From Planctomycetia bacterium (GTDB lineage: Bacteria > Planctomycetota > Phycisphaerae > Phycisphaerales > SM1A02), in contig SYGQ01000196.1 in the NCBI GenBank assembly GCA_005799475.1, positions 1 to 36,065 on the forward strand: 36,065 nucleotides of DNA. The letters are read 5' to 3'. Made by a program: the position numbers and the translations under genes. A model generated the notes under the pieces. It made no database searches. It was not told where the DNA came from and saw only the letters and a list, made by a program, of their open reading frames with translations. Of the stretch, positions 1 through 7,563 are shown piece by piece. Position 1 is the stretch's first letter. Each line of letters begins with the position of its first letter.

Positions 1-342
1 CACCGAGAACAAGTCATAGGGGGATTCGCGTGGTTCGGGGAATCCAGCCATGCCGCCGCGCTGGCGGAGGCGTGGGAGGAGATGCTGTCGGCCGGTCAAG
101 AGTTTGTGGGTGTAGCACTGGTGACCGACATCGAAGAGGAGCCGGTCGTGCGAGAAATCAAACACATAGTGCAATGCCACGGTGAGTTCGACAACACCAA
201 GATTTGGTGCGAGGTGTCCGCCGCTGCGGGAGACCTGATCACAGATCGCATGCCGGATCTCGGCGCACACCTGCGCCAGGTCCGCCGGAGGAAGTGCCTT
301 GAGATCGGATGGAGAACGGATCGAACCGAGTAAGTGGGTCAT
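1..342 (-). CDS. dxs: 1-deoxy-D-xylulose-5-phosphate synthase, N-terminal part
   Basis: This is the 5' end of a gene that runs off the left edge of the window, so the ORF track lists only its antisense shadows. The first 114 codons read on the minus strand show the thiamine-diphosphate N-terminal domain of DXS: SGGHLAPNLGVVELTVALH, then DVGHQCYTHKLLTGR with the conserved catalytic-region histidines, then GMAGFPEPRESPYD. DXS condenses pyruvate and glyceraldehyde 3-phosphate to DXP, the first step of the MEP isoprenoid pathway, in the cytoplasm. The ATG lies 26 bases after the ispA stop, so the two are probably co-transcribed. A TATACT box lies 15 bases upstream and could add a separate promoter. 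Identity is very secure from the motifs; the rest of the protein is not visible. Confidence 0.93.
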   Translation of the reverse strand, partial: MTHLLGSIRSPSDLKALPPADLAQVCAEIRHAICDQVSRSGGHLAPNLGVVELTVALHYVFDFSHDRLLFDVGHQCYTHKLLTGRQHLLPRLRQRGGMAGFPEPRESPYDLFSV

Positions 343-357
343 GGCGCTTCCGAATCG

Positions 358-363
358 AGTATA
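358..363 (-). promoter_or_regulatory. -10-like box TATACT upstream of dxs
   Basis: TATACT lies 15 bases before the dxs ATG, within the 26-base ispA-dxs gap. It would give an 8-base leader without a ribosome-binding site. Confidence 0.35.
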
Positions 364-368
364 GCCCG

Positions 369-1253
369 CTATCTCGTGCGGCCCGCGAGGAATTCCGTGA
401 GCGTGAGGAGGTGCTCAGCGTTCTGGCCCAGGGGCTCGAGTGTCGCGAGCGCGTCGGCCCTCAGGCGCGCGATCTCCTGTCGCGTGCGATCAACGCCGTA
501 AACCTCTGGAAATGTCAGCTTGCCCGCCGAGGCGTCCTTGGCGACGGCTTTCCCGAGTTGCGCCTCCGACTGGGTGACATCGAGGAGATCATCGACGGCT
601 TGAAACATGAGTCCGATCAAGTCGCCCCAGCGGTCGCAGAGCGCGAACGCGCTCGGTCGCGCTCCGGCGCAAATGGCCCCGATCCGGCACGAACACCGGA
701 TGAGCGCACCAGTCTTGTGGCTATGAACTTGGCGCAGGCGATCCTCGGGAGACTGGTCCGCAGAAAACCCGCCAAGCGTGTCGAGCACCTGTCCCGTGAT
801 CATCGCGGATGTGGCGTTCGTCACCTCGTGCGCGATTCGCCCGGACTCGGTCGCTGCGGAACAGGCCGCATGCAGAGCGAGCGCCAGAAGGGCGTCGCCG
901 GCGAGGATCGCCATCGCGTCGCCGAAAGCGACATGGGCGGTGGGCTTTCCCCTCCGCAGTCGGTCGTTGTCGAGGGCTGGGAGGTCGTCGTGGACGAGAC
1001 TGAAGGCGTGCACCATCTCGACCGCACACGCCGCCTCGAGGGCCGCAAGTGGATCCCCGCCCACGGCCTCGCAGCACCGAAGAGCGAGGAGGGGACGGAG
1101 CCGCTTCCCGCCTCCGAGCAACGAGTAGGCAACCGCTTCCGCGAGATTCTGGGAATAGCCTGCCTCGGCAATGAACCGCGCGAGCCGCTGCTCAATCGGC
1201 GTCATGAGCGCCGCAGGGAAGACCTCCGACTCCTGCGTGAGTGCTGCGCGCAT
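369..1253 (-). CDS. ispA: Polyprenyl diphosphate synthase (farnesyl/geranylgeranyl type)
   Basis: The 294-residue protein is a short-chain trans-isoprenyl diphosphate synthase that elongates DMAPP with IPP. The first aspartate-rich motif is HDDLPALDNDRLRRGKPTAH and the second is QAVDDLLDV, each binding Mg-diphosphate. GGGKRLRPLL is the usual substrate-binding segment. Length matches bacterial IspA. Product chain length (C15 or C20) cannot be read from the sequence with certainty. It lies directly upstream of dxs, the common ispA-dxs arrangement, and diverges from the exbB-like gene. The ATG at 1253 is preceded by TACACT after 7 bases and there is no Shine-Dalgarno, which suits a leaderless message starting exactly here. 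An internal Met at residue 17 is a weaker alternative start. Confidence 0.93.
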   Translation of the reverse strand: MRAALTQESEVFPAALMTPIEQRLARFIAEAGYSQNLAEAVAYSLLGGGKRLRPLLALRCCEAVGGDPLAALEAACAVEMVHAFSLVHDDLPALDNDRLRRGKPTAHVAFGDAMAILAGDALLALALHAACSAATESGRIAHEVTNATSAMITGQVLDTLGGFSADQSPEDRLRQVHSHKTGALIRCSCRIGAICAGARPSAFALCDRWGDLIGLMFQAVDDLLDVTQSEAQLGKAVAKDASAGKLTFPEVYGVDRTRQEIARLRADALATLEPLGQNAEHLLTLTEFLAGRTR

Positions 1254-1260
1254 CGTGCGA

Positions 1261-1266
1261 AGTGTA
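1261..1266 (-). promoter_or_regulatory. -10 box TACACT, 7 bases before ispA
   Basis: On the minus strand TACACT-TCGCACG-ATG. No -35 hexamer or Shine-Dalgarno is evident. Confidence 0.5.
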
Positions 1267-1291
1267 GCCCCATTGCCGACGATCGCATCAC

Positions 1292-1297
1292 TATGAT
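1292..1297 (+). promoter_or_regulatory. -10 box TATGAT, 7 bases before the exbB-like gene
   Basis: TATGAT-CGCGTCC-ATG selects ATG 1305. It shares a 51-base divergent gap with the ispA box. Confidence 0.5.
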
Positions 1298-1304
1298 CGC
1301 GTCC

Positions 1305-1979
1305 ATGTCCGCGCTGTACTCAAATCTTGAACTCTTCATGGAGCGGGGTGGACCAGTCATGTGGCCACTCCTCGCGCTCAGCATCCTCTCGGTCACGCTC
1401 ACTGTTGAGCGCGCTTGGTTCTGGCACAGGATGAGCGCGCGCGGTACCCGCGTGCGGCTGCGTGCCCTCGTGAACGCGCTGAGGATGAACGATGCGGAAA
1501 CGGTGGTGCTCTTGGCCAAGGAGGACGACGGTCCCTACGCTGCCGTGGCCGCCGATCTTGCGTGCGACGGTCCGTCAGACGCCATCGCCATCGCCGCTGT
1601 CGAGCGCCAACGGCCGCGGCTTGAACGATTTCTCAATGTGCAGTCGACCATCGTGACGGCGGCGCCCATGTTGGGCATTCTTGGCACGGTGTCGGGAATC
1701 ATCCGAAGTTTCGAACTCCTTGGCGGAAAGGACACGCTGAGCGATCCGCGCCTTGTGTCTGCGGGCATCGCCGAGGCCCTCGTTGCGACGGCCAGCGGGC
1801 TCGTCGTCGCCCTCGTCTCACTCTTCCCCTACATGTACTTTCGCGGCCATTCCGACAAGGCGATCGGGATCATGGAAGGGCTCATCGCGAGCGCGAAGCT
1901 GGGCGTTGAGAAGCAGGGCGGCGATCCAAATTCGTCGCTGCGCTCCACAAGCGCGGACACGCCGATGACAATCATTTGA
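1305..1979 (+). CDS. MotA/TolQ/ExbB-type proton channel protein
   Basis: The 224-residue inner-membrane protein has three predicted membrane helices: MWPLLALSILSVTLTVERAWF near the N-terminus, then TAAPMLGILGTVSGIIRSF, then ALVATASGLVVALVSLFPY. The GILGTVSGII and EALVATASGL segments are hallmarks of the ExbB/TolQ family, which forms a pentameric proton channel with an ExbD/TolR-type partner. No ExbD-like gene is seen beside it. The track ORF beginning at 309 is artificial, because its first 330 codons are antisense to ispA. I chose ATG 1305 because TATGAT ends 7 bases before it; ATG 1293 would overlap that box. Its TGA overlaps the ATG of the next gene, so the phosphatase is translationally coupled. 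Whether it powers TonB-, Tol- or other transport is open. Confidence 0.85.
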   Translation: MSALYSNLELFMERGGPVMWPLLALSILSVTLTVERAWFWHRMSARGTRVRLRALVNALRMNDAETVVLLAKEDDGPYAAVAADLACDGPSDAIAIAAVERQRPRLERFLNVQSTIVTAAPMLGILGTVSGIIRSFELLGGKDTLSDPRLVSAGIAEALVATASGLVVALVSLFPYMYFRGHSDKAIGIMEGLIASAKLGVEKQGGDPNSSLRSTSADTPMTII

Positions 1980-3619
1980 TGAGTGCGAGCTCGACCGACT
2001 TCTCGCTCGTCCCCGTGGGCGCGTGCCCCATGACGGCCATCGTGCTCGATCCCTTGGGCAAGGCCATCATCATTGGGCGCGCGGCGGGGGCGTCTGTGCG
2101 GCTTGACCATCCCTCGATCTCGCGGCAGCACGCGTCGGTCGCCTTCCAGAACGGCATCTGGACGGTGACGGATCTCGGAAGTCGCCATGGCACTCTCGTC
2201 AATGGTGTGGCGATCTTGCCTCGGCAACCTACGCCGCTCAAGCATGCCGACCGCATCTCCTTGCGCCCGTGGACCATTCGAGTCGAGCACGGCGCACCGT
2301 CGATTTCGGAGACGGTCGTCCACACCTCCGATTCCGGTGTGGGGTCGAGCACGGTGCAGGTCGTCCAGACCGAGCCGGCAAGGACCGACGCCGAGCGCCA
2401 ACTGGACGGACTCATTCGGGCATCGCTGGCGATTCAGGGAGCGCCGAGCGAGGGGGCTCTCGCGCAGGAACTCACCCGTGCGTGTGTGGAGGGGACCCGC
2501 GCCGAGCGCGCGCTCTTGGTGCGCTTCTTTTCAGGGAACAATCGCATCGAGATCATCGGAGTTCACCCCCCAGGTGCTCAGAATCGCCGACCGGTCAGCC
2601 GGACGCTGCTGCGCGCCGCGAACGAAGGGAAGTCTGTCCGGCTGTGTGAGGATGACTCGTTCGGTGCCGCTGTGTCGATTGTGGGAACGGGGATCAACGG
2701 GGCACTGTGCGTTCCGGTGATGATGGACGCGACTCCGGAGGCGTTTCTCTACCTCGACCAGTTTGACTCGCTCGACCACTTCGACAAGGTGGCGTCGTTC
2801 AGTCAGGCCCTCGCGCGGATGAGCGCGTTCGCGCTCGCGCAGCTGCAGCGGCACGAACTCGAGCAGCGCCAGCGGGCGCTCATGGATGAACTCACCTCAG
2901 CGCGGCGCGTCCAAGAGCGCATGATGGGATCTGAGGCGGGCCGCGACGGCGTGATCGAGTGGAAGATGGCGAGCATTCCGGGTCAAGTGGTCGCGGGAGA
3001 CATCTTTGGCGTCAAGCCTGTTCGAAAGGGGGAGTCGACCGTCGTGTTCCTCGGCGATGTGAGCGGCAAGGGACTCGGTCCCGGTCTCCTCATGGCGGCC
3101 ATCACGGCGTACCTCGATGCCAGCCTTTCGGGCGGTCGCCCCCTCGGTCGCGCGCTTGTGGAACTCTCGAACTTCGTTCTGGCGCGCGCTGTGTCGGGGC
3201 AATTCGCCACATTCGTCGTCGCGGAGTTCGACAATGTTTCGCGAACCCTCTCCCTCTTCGACGCCGGCCACGGCTACTACTTCGTCGTCGGGCCAGACGG
3301 AGCCGCGAAGGAGATTCAAGTCTCGGGTGGGGTTCCCATCGGCGTCGTGGAGGACTTCGAGTTCGATCGCAATCCGATCACGATGGGTCGTGGGGATCGA
3401 CTCGTCCTCTTCAGCGACGGTGTGGCTGAGCAGACCAATGATGCTGGCGAAATGCTTGGCAAGGATCGCGCGGCGACTGCCCTGACAGGCAGCCGATCCT
3501 GCGCCGAGGACATCGATCGGCTTTCATCGCACCTGAAGACCTTCGCCGGAAACACCAAGTACATCGATGATGTCACGATCGCCAGCATCACCTTCAGCGA
3601 AAGTGACATCACGCACTGA
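1979..3619 (+). CDS. FHA-GAF-PP2C (SpoIIE-type) serine/threonine phosphatase
   Basis: This 546-residue cytoplasmic signalling protein has three parts. An FHA domain spans about residues 28-105 (IIIGRAAGASVRLDHPSISR, then RQHA and DLGSRHGTLVNG), which in this family binds phosphothreonine. A GAF-like sensor covers about residues 140-295. After a short helical linker comes a SpoIIE/PP2C phosphatase with the metal-binding motif GDVSGKGLGPGLLMAA, then DAGHGYYF, LFSDGVAEQ and IDDVTIA. This resembles the RsbU layout, where a sensor domain controls dephosphorylation of a partner protein. The ATG overlaps the stop of the channel gene by one base (TGATG). The TTG at 1976 used by the track is unlikely. 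No kinase, anti-sigma factor or antagonist is adjacent, so its substrate is unknown. Confidence 0.9.
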   Translation: MSASSTDFSLVPVGACPMTAIVLDPLGKAIIIGRAAGASVRLDHPSISRQHASVAFQNGIWTVTDLGSRHGTLVNGVAILPRQPTPLKHADRISLRPWTIRVEHGAPSISETVVHTSDSGVGSSTVQVVQTEPARTDAERQLDGLIRASLAIQGAPSEGALAQELTRACVEGTRAERALLVRFFSGNNRIEIIGVHPPGAQNRRPVSRTLLRAANEGKSVRLCEDDSFGAAVSIVGTGINGALCVPVMMDATPEAFLYLDQFDSLDHFDKVASFSQALARMSAFALAQLQRHELEQRQRALMDELTSARRVQERMMGSEAGRDGVIEWKMASIPGQVVAGDIFGVKPVRKGESTVVFLGDVSGKGLGPGLLMAAITAYLDASLSGGRPLGRALVELSNFVLARAVSGQFATFVVAEFDNVSRTLSLFDAGHGYYFVVGPDGAAKEIQVSGGVPIGVVEDFEFDRNPITMGRGDRLVLFSDGVAEQTNDAGEMLGKDRAATALTGSRSCAEDIDRLSSHLKTFAGNTKYIDDVTIASITFSESDITH

Positions 3620-3659
3620 CGGCCCGGCGTGAGGGCGACGAGTGGGGGTCACGGGCCGT
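3619..3659. terminator. Candidate bidirectional terminator between convergent genes
   Basis: A perfect 8-base inverted repeat, ACGGCCCG at 3619-3626 and CGGGCCGT at 3652-3659, flanks a 25-base loop between the ends of the phosphatase gene (plus) and the prepilin-like gene (minus). There is no T-tract, and the loop is long, so intrinsic termination is only a possibility. Confidence 0.3.
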
Positions 3660-4695
3660 GGGCAAAGTCGCCGGTGTTCGCGCAGGGAATCCAACGGCGC
3701 ACATCGCTGAGTTCACTGAGCCCGCTTGAACCCACGCTGCCATCGGCCATGCCGACAGAGACCGCCTCGTTGAAGCGGGCGAGGGGGACGGCCTGCGCCA
3801 CTTGCACTTGGAGGAAGCCAGCCTCCCCCATCGGATTGACGGGCGCCACAGGTGCGAGCAAGGACGCCATTGGGTCGGTGAACAGAGTTGGTCCACCCAA
3901 CGCAATGCCGCCGACATCTTGCATGGTGGCACCGCCGATGCCCCAGACTGCGGTGGGACCGAGTCGGTTGGGCGTGACCCACGCGGCACCGGGCTGCTGG
4001 TCTTGGAAGGCGTGGTAGTCGCCCGGATCAAGGTAGGTGCTGGCCGAAAACGCGACGAACTCGCTCGGCTTCGAGATTGACCCAAGCGTCCTCGCGACGA
4101 GCCTTCCGCGGACGGTGGCGCCGCCGACATCAGTCCAGCTCGAATCGCCGAACGCGAGCGTTGGCACCCCGCCGACGGTCGTCCACCACCCGCCGCAGTA
4201 GTACGCGTTGTAGCCAAACCCTGGTTCCACGGCGACACCCGCACCGGCAAGGGTGTCAACCCCGGCGAGCGTTCCTGGGAGTGTGACTGGAGGATCCTGC
4301 GCCTCGTAGATCGAGTCGTCGACATCTTCTTCGTCGGCCTCGCGGTAGCCCATCACCGCCTCGTAGTTGAAGTCGAGGAACGGGAGCAGCCGCCACGAGT
4401 AGGCCTGCGCGAGCCGTGCGTCGAGAACCTGCCCCGCGCGATTTCGGTAGTTGACTCCCCACGCCGTCTGTACGCCCGGATCAATGAAACCCGGAAGCAA
4501 CTTGTCCTCGTACTGCCCCGAGTAGAGGGTCCACGCCGTCATCACTTGCTTGAGGCGGTTGAGCTCCTTCGTCTTCTTGCCGCCCATGATCGCCCTCCCG
4601 AGGCCACTCGCGAGGAGGCCGAGCAGAACGGTGATGATCGCGAGAACGACGAGGAGTTCGACAATCGTGAAGGCACGGATGAGTCTTGGCTTCAT
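3649..4695 (-). CDS. Prepilin-like protein with type IV N-terminal methylation motif
   Basis: The 348-residue protein begins MKPRLIRAFTIVELLVVLAI, a type III/IV prepilin leader: a short basic leader, then FTIVE and a hydrophobic helix. The residue before the cleavage site is Ala rather than the usual Gly. After cleavage the helix would anchor a periplasmic domain of about 310 residues. It contains many Tyr, Gly and Asp residues and a late ADGSVGSSGL segment, similar to the tail of planctomycete pseudopilin-like (DUF1559-type) proteins. These are thought to use type II secretion or pilus machinery, but none of that machinery is in the window. Its ATG overlaps the ispG stop (ATGA), so it is translated from the ispG message although the functions look unrelated. 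Exact role unknown. Confidence 0.83.
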   Translation of the reverse strand: MKPRLIRAFTIVELLVVLAIITVLLGLLASGLGRAIMGGKKTKELNRLKQVMTAWTLYSGQYEDKLLPGFIDPGVQTAWGVNYRNRAGQVLDARLAQAYSWRLLPFLDFNYEAVMGYREADEEDVDDSIYEAQDPPVTLPGTLAGVDTLAGAGVAVEPGFGYNAYYCGGWWTTVGGVPTLAFGDSSWTDVGGATVRGRLVARTLGSISKPSEFVAFSASTYLDPGDYHAFQDQQPGAAWVTPNRLGPTAVWGIGGATMQDVGGIALGGPTLFTDPMASLLAPVAPVNPMGEAGFLQVQVAQAVPLARFNEAVSVGMADGSVGSSGLSELSDVRRWIPCANTGDFAHGP

Positions 4696-5966
4696 GTGGA
4701 GACTCCACTGTTGGCGGTCTGCCCGACGGTGATTGACTCGACGAGTCCAGCGCGGATCTTGTGGTGGCCGCTGCCGAGTTCGCCGATGGGATCGGGAGGG
4801 ACGATGTCGACTTTCTTCTCTCCCAGGCGCGCTTCGCCAGCCTTCACCTTGGCCTCAAAGGCCGTGCACTCGGCGAGGAGTCTCGAGAGGATTTCCTCTT
4901 CGGGCACATTGGCCACTCGGACTCCCTGAACATAGATGATCCCGCGTCGGTCACCGGCGAACACAGCCACATCGGCGCCTTCGGCTTCGCCGGGGCCATT
5001 CACGATGCAACCCATCACCGCCACCTTGATCGGCAGCGTGATCGCGGGCATGAGGGTGCGTTCGACTTCCTTGACGAGCGTGAAGAGATCGACCTGAATC
5101 CGCCCGCATGTCGGGCAAGCGATGAGTTCGACACCCTTGCGCTCGCGCTTGCCCAGGCAATAGAGCATCTCGAGCGCGTCCTTCACCTCGTCGATGTGAT
5201 CGCTCGCGTAGGAGATGCGCACCGTGTCGCCGATCCCATTGGCGATGAGTGTGCCCAGTGCCACCACACTTCGAATCGCGCCGCTGTCCTTGGTCCCCGC
5301 ATGGGTGACCCCGAGGTGAAGCGGGTAGTCGAATCGCGCGGCGATCTCGGTGTAGATGTCGATGACCAGCGACGCATCCATGCTCTTCGCGCTCACAACG
5401 ACCTGATCAAAGCGGCGGTCCTCGAAGATCTCGAGGTACTCCTCGAGTTTGGCGATCATCAGCGCAAGCAAGTGCCCCGAGCGGTGTTGGGCGAAGTACT
5501 TGCCCAACTCTTCCATGCGTCGCTGCTTGTCGCGCCGTTCGATGATGGATCCCTCGTTCACGCCGACGCGGATGGGGATCCCACGCTCCTTGCAGGCGTC
5601 AATGACCGCGTTCACCTGATCGCGGTCATTGATGTTGCCAGGATTGAGGCGGATCTTGTGGACCCCAGCCTCGATGGCTTCGAGGGCGCGCTGATAGTGG
5701 AAGTGCACATCGGCGACGATCGGCACGCGCACCTGCGGAATGATCGACTTGAGGGCCTCCGTGTCTTTGCGCTCGGGCACGGCGACTCGCACAAGGTTCG
5801 CTCCGGCGGCGTGGTATCGGTTGATCTCAGCGACGCACGCGTCGATGTCGTGCGTGTAGCCCGCGCACATCGTCTGAACCGAGATGGGCGCATCGCCTCC
5901 GATGAGGATCCGGCCCGTGCGATCATCACCGACCGAGATCTGACGCGTGGGTCGACGAGGAACCAT
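4692..5966 (-). CDS. ispG: 4-hydroxy-3-methylbut-2-enyl diphosphate synthase
   Basis: IspG converts methylerythritol cyclodiphosphate to HMBPP, the penultimate MEP-pathway step, using a [4Fe-4S] cluster. The N-terminal TIM-barrel signatures are present: RRPTRQISVG, IGGDAPISVQTM, VADVHFHY and KIRLNPGNI. The cluster-binding C-terminal part shows ACPTCGR and VAVMGCIVNGPGEA. At 424 residues it is the compact bacterial form without the plant-type insertion. The track ORF begins 28 codons earlier. I place the start at ATG 5966 because family similarity begins right there and TACAAT lies 6 bases upstream with no ribosome-binding site. The gene diverges from the transporter at 6042 and overlaps the prepilin-like gene downstream. 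dxs and ispA of the same pathway lie 3.4 kb away. Confidence 0.94.
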   Translation of the reverse strand: MVPRRPTRQISVGDDRTGRILIGGDAPISVQTMCAGYTHDIDACVAEINRYHAAGANLVRVAVPERKDTEALKSIIPQVRVPIVADVHFHYQRALEAIEAGVHKIRLNPGNINDRDQVNAVIDACKERGIPIRVGVNEGSIIERRDKQRRMEELGKYFAQHRSGHLLALMIAKLEEYLEIFEDRRFDQVVVSAKSMDASLVIDIYTEIAARFDYPLHLGVTHAGTKDSGAIRSVVALGTLIANGIGDTVRISYASDHIDEVKDALEMLYCLGKRERKGVELIACPTCGRIQVDLFTLVKEVERTLMPAITLPIKVAVMGCIVNGPGEAEGADVAVFAGDRRGIIYVQGVRVANVPEEEILSRLLAECTAFEAKVKAGEARLGEKKVDIVPPDPIGELGSGHHKIRAGLVESITVGQTANSGVST

Positions 5967-5972
5967 CACGGC

Positions 5973-5978
5973 ATTGTA
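5973..5978 (-). promoter_or_regulatory. -10 box TACAAT, 6 bases before ispG
   Basis: On the minus strand TACAAT-GCCGTG-ATG selects ATG 5966, the start also favoured by family similarity. Confidence 0.6.
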
Positions 5979-6027
5979 GGGCGGGTCCGACACGAACCGG
6001 GTCGCGAACATAGGCTCCCCCACATTC

Positions 6028-6033
6028 AAGGAG
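6028..6033 (+). promoter_or_regulatory. Shine-Dalgarno AAGGAG of the MFS gene
   Basis: AAGGAG stands 8 bases before ATG 6042 and decides the start inside a much longer open frame. A possible -10 box, TAGGCT, lies at 6011-6016. Confidence 0.75.
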
Positions 6034-6041
6034 ACCCGCAG

Positions 6042-7412
6042 ATGCCTCACGCCGAATCAGCGACCGCCGCGACCACGACGACTTCGTTCCTCCGCGGTCG
6101 CCTCTCAGTCATGATGCTGCTGCAATACGCGATTTGGGGGGCGTGGCTCCCGCTCTTCTGGCCCTACCTGAGTGATCACCTTCACTTCGAGCCCGCGCAG
6201 ATTGGCAACCTCTTCGCCGTCGGTGCGCTCGGAGCGATCGTCGCTCCTTGGATCGCTGGGCAGGTCGCCGATCGCTACTTCAACACCGAGCGATACCTCG
6301 GCATCAGCCACATTGTTGGTGGCTTCCTTGTCTGGCAACTCGCGACCCTGACCTCGTACTCCGGGTTTCTTTGGTTCAGTCTTTGCTACTCGATCATCTA
6401 TTCGCCGACACTGTCGTTGACGAATTCGCTCTCGTTCCACCACCTCAAGGACCGTGATCGGGACTTCGGAAGGGTCCGAGTGTGGGGGACGATTGGATGG
6501 GTGCTTGTTGGCATTGCGATCGGGCAATGGCTCCTTCGGGTCCACACGCCCGACGCGGCAGTGCTTCACGGGCTCGCCACTGAGGCGGCCGACGCCAAAG
6601 TCGCGGCTGCACATGCCGCGGGAATGGCAGATGCCTTCCGGCTCAGCGGAGTGCTCGGGATCATCATGGGCATCTTCTGCCTCGTCGGACTCCCTGCGAC
6701 GCCGCCGAGCAAGGGGAGACGTGCGAGCGCGGTCGCCGAGGCCATCGGTGAGATCCGGCTCGCGCCGCTCGTCACACTCTTCATGCTCGCGGTTCCGGTG
6801 TCGTGCATTCACCAGTTCTATTTCGTGCACACCTCGAGTTTCCTTGGTGCGGTTCAGCGCCATGCCGGCGGAGAGGGGCTCTCCAACTTTTTCAATTCGA
6901 TCTTTGGCGTCGGCGGCGGGGGGCTCATGACGGTCGGCCAGATCTGCGAGATCGCGGTGCTCGCGTTCATGCCCATCCTCGCCGTGCGGTGTTCACGGAA
7001 GACACTGCTTGGCATCGGACTCTTGGCGTATGCGCTGCGCATGGCGCTGTTTGCGCACTATGCCGCGATCGCTGCGGCGACTGGCGTGGCTGAAATCGTG
7101 GTCGTGACCACCGGCGTGGCGCTCCACGGCTTCTGCTTCGGCTGCTTCATCTTCGTGGCCTTCATGATCGTCGACGAGGAAACGACGGGCGATGTGCGCG
7201 CGAGCGCCCAGAGTCTCTTCAATCTCGTCATCGTCGGCTTCGGCATCATCGTCGGCAGCAAGGTGGCTGCGGGTGTCGCCAGCGCCTCGAGTACGAACGG
7301 CGTGATGGACTATTCGGCGCTCTTCAGTGTGCCGATGTGGGGAGCGCTCTTCTGCCTCGTCATGCTCGTGCTGTTCTATCTGCCGGGCCGTCGATCGAAG
7401 CGTGCGGACTGA
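6042..7412 (+). CDS. MFS transporter, nucleoside:H+ symporter family
   Basis: The 456-residue inner-membrane protein has about twelve hydrophobic segments. Its opening, LQYAIWGAWLPLFWPYLSDH, is characteristic of the NupG/XapB-like nucleoside:proton symporter family within the major facilitator superfamily. RVRVWGTIGWVLVGI is the family's conserved cytoplasmic loop. By family it would import nucleosides, but planctomycete members may carry other substrates. The long track ORF from 4761 is wrong: its first 427 codons run antisense through ispG. The ATG at 6042 is set by AAGGAG at 6028-6033, one of the few clear Shine-Dalgarno sequences here. It is a single-gene unit, divergent from ispG and convergent with topA. 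Confidence 0.85.
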   Translation: MPHAESATAATTTTSFLRGRLSVMMLLQYAIWGAWLPLFWPYLSDHLHFEPAQIGNLFAVGALGAIVAPWIAGQVADRYFNTERYLGISHIVGGFLVWQLATLTSYSGFLWFSLCYSIIYSPTLSLTNSLSFHHLKDRDRDFGRVRVWGTIGWVLVGIAIGQWLLRVHTPDAAVLHGLATEAADAKVAAAHAAGMADAFRLSGVLGIIMGIFCLVGLPATPPSKGRRASAVAEAIGEIRLAPLVTLFMLAVPVSCIHQFYFVHTSSFLGAVQRHAGGEGLSNFFNSIFGVGGGGLMTVGQICEIAVLAFMPILAVRCSRKTLLGIGLLAYALRMALFAHYAAIAAATGVAEIVVVTTGVALHGFCFGCFIFVAFMIVDEETTGDVRASAQSLFNLVIVGFGIIVGSKVAAGVASASSTNGVMDYSALFSVPMWGALFCLVMLVLFYLPGRRSKRAD

Positions 7413-7526
7413 CTCCGCCGAGCATGGCGTATTCGTTGGCCTCCGCATCGGCCGAGGCAGGGGTTCGCGCGCGGTTCTCGCGAGTACGGCACCGTGCGCT
7501 GATCACGAAAGTTGGTGCTCGCGGGT

Positions 7527-7563
7527 CTCGGACTCTTCTACGACTTCCGCGCCGGAGTCCGAG
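7527..7563. terminator. Candidate terminator between MFS gene and topA
   Basis: CTCGGACTC (7527-7535) and GAGTCCGAG (7555-7563) form a perfect 9-base inverted repeat around a 19-base loop, overlapping the last codons of topA in the convergent gap. No T-tract follows on either strand, so this is a weak call. Confidence 0.3.

Noticed and set aside
309-1304. N-terminal 330 codons of the 309-1979 ORF
   Set aside because: They run antisense through ispA and have no membrane or conserved segments; the channel domain begins at 1305.
4761-6041. N-terminal 427 codons of the 4761-7412 ORF
   Set aside because: They are antisense to ispG, His/Asp rich and unlike MFS proteins; a good Shine-Dalgarno marks ATG 6042.
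7480-7524. Bulged inverted repeat CGCGAG...CACC / GGTGCTCGCG in the MFS-topA gap
   Set aside because: A five-base bulge is needed to pair it; too weak to call beside the cleaner repeat at 7527-7563.
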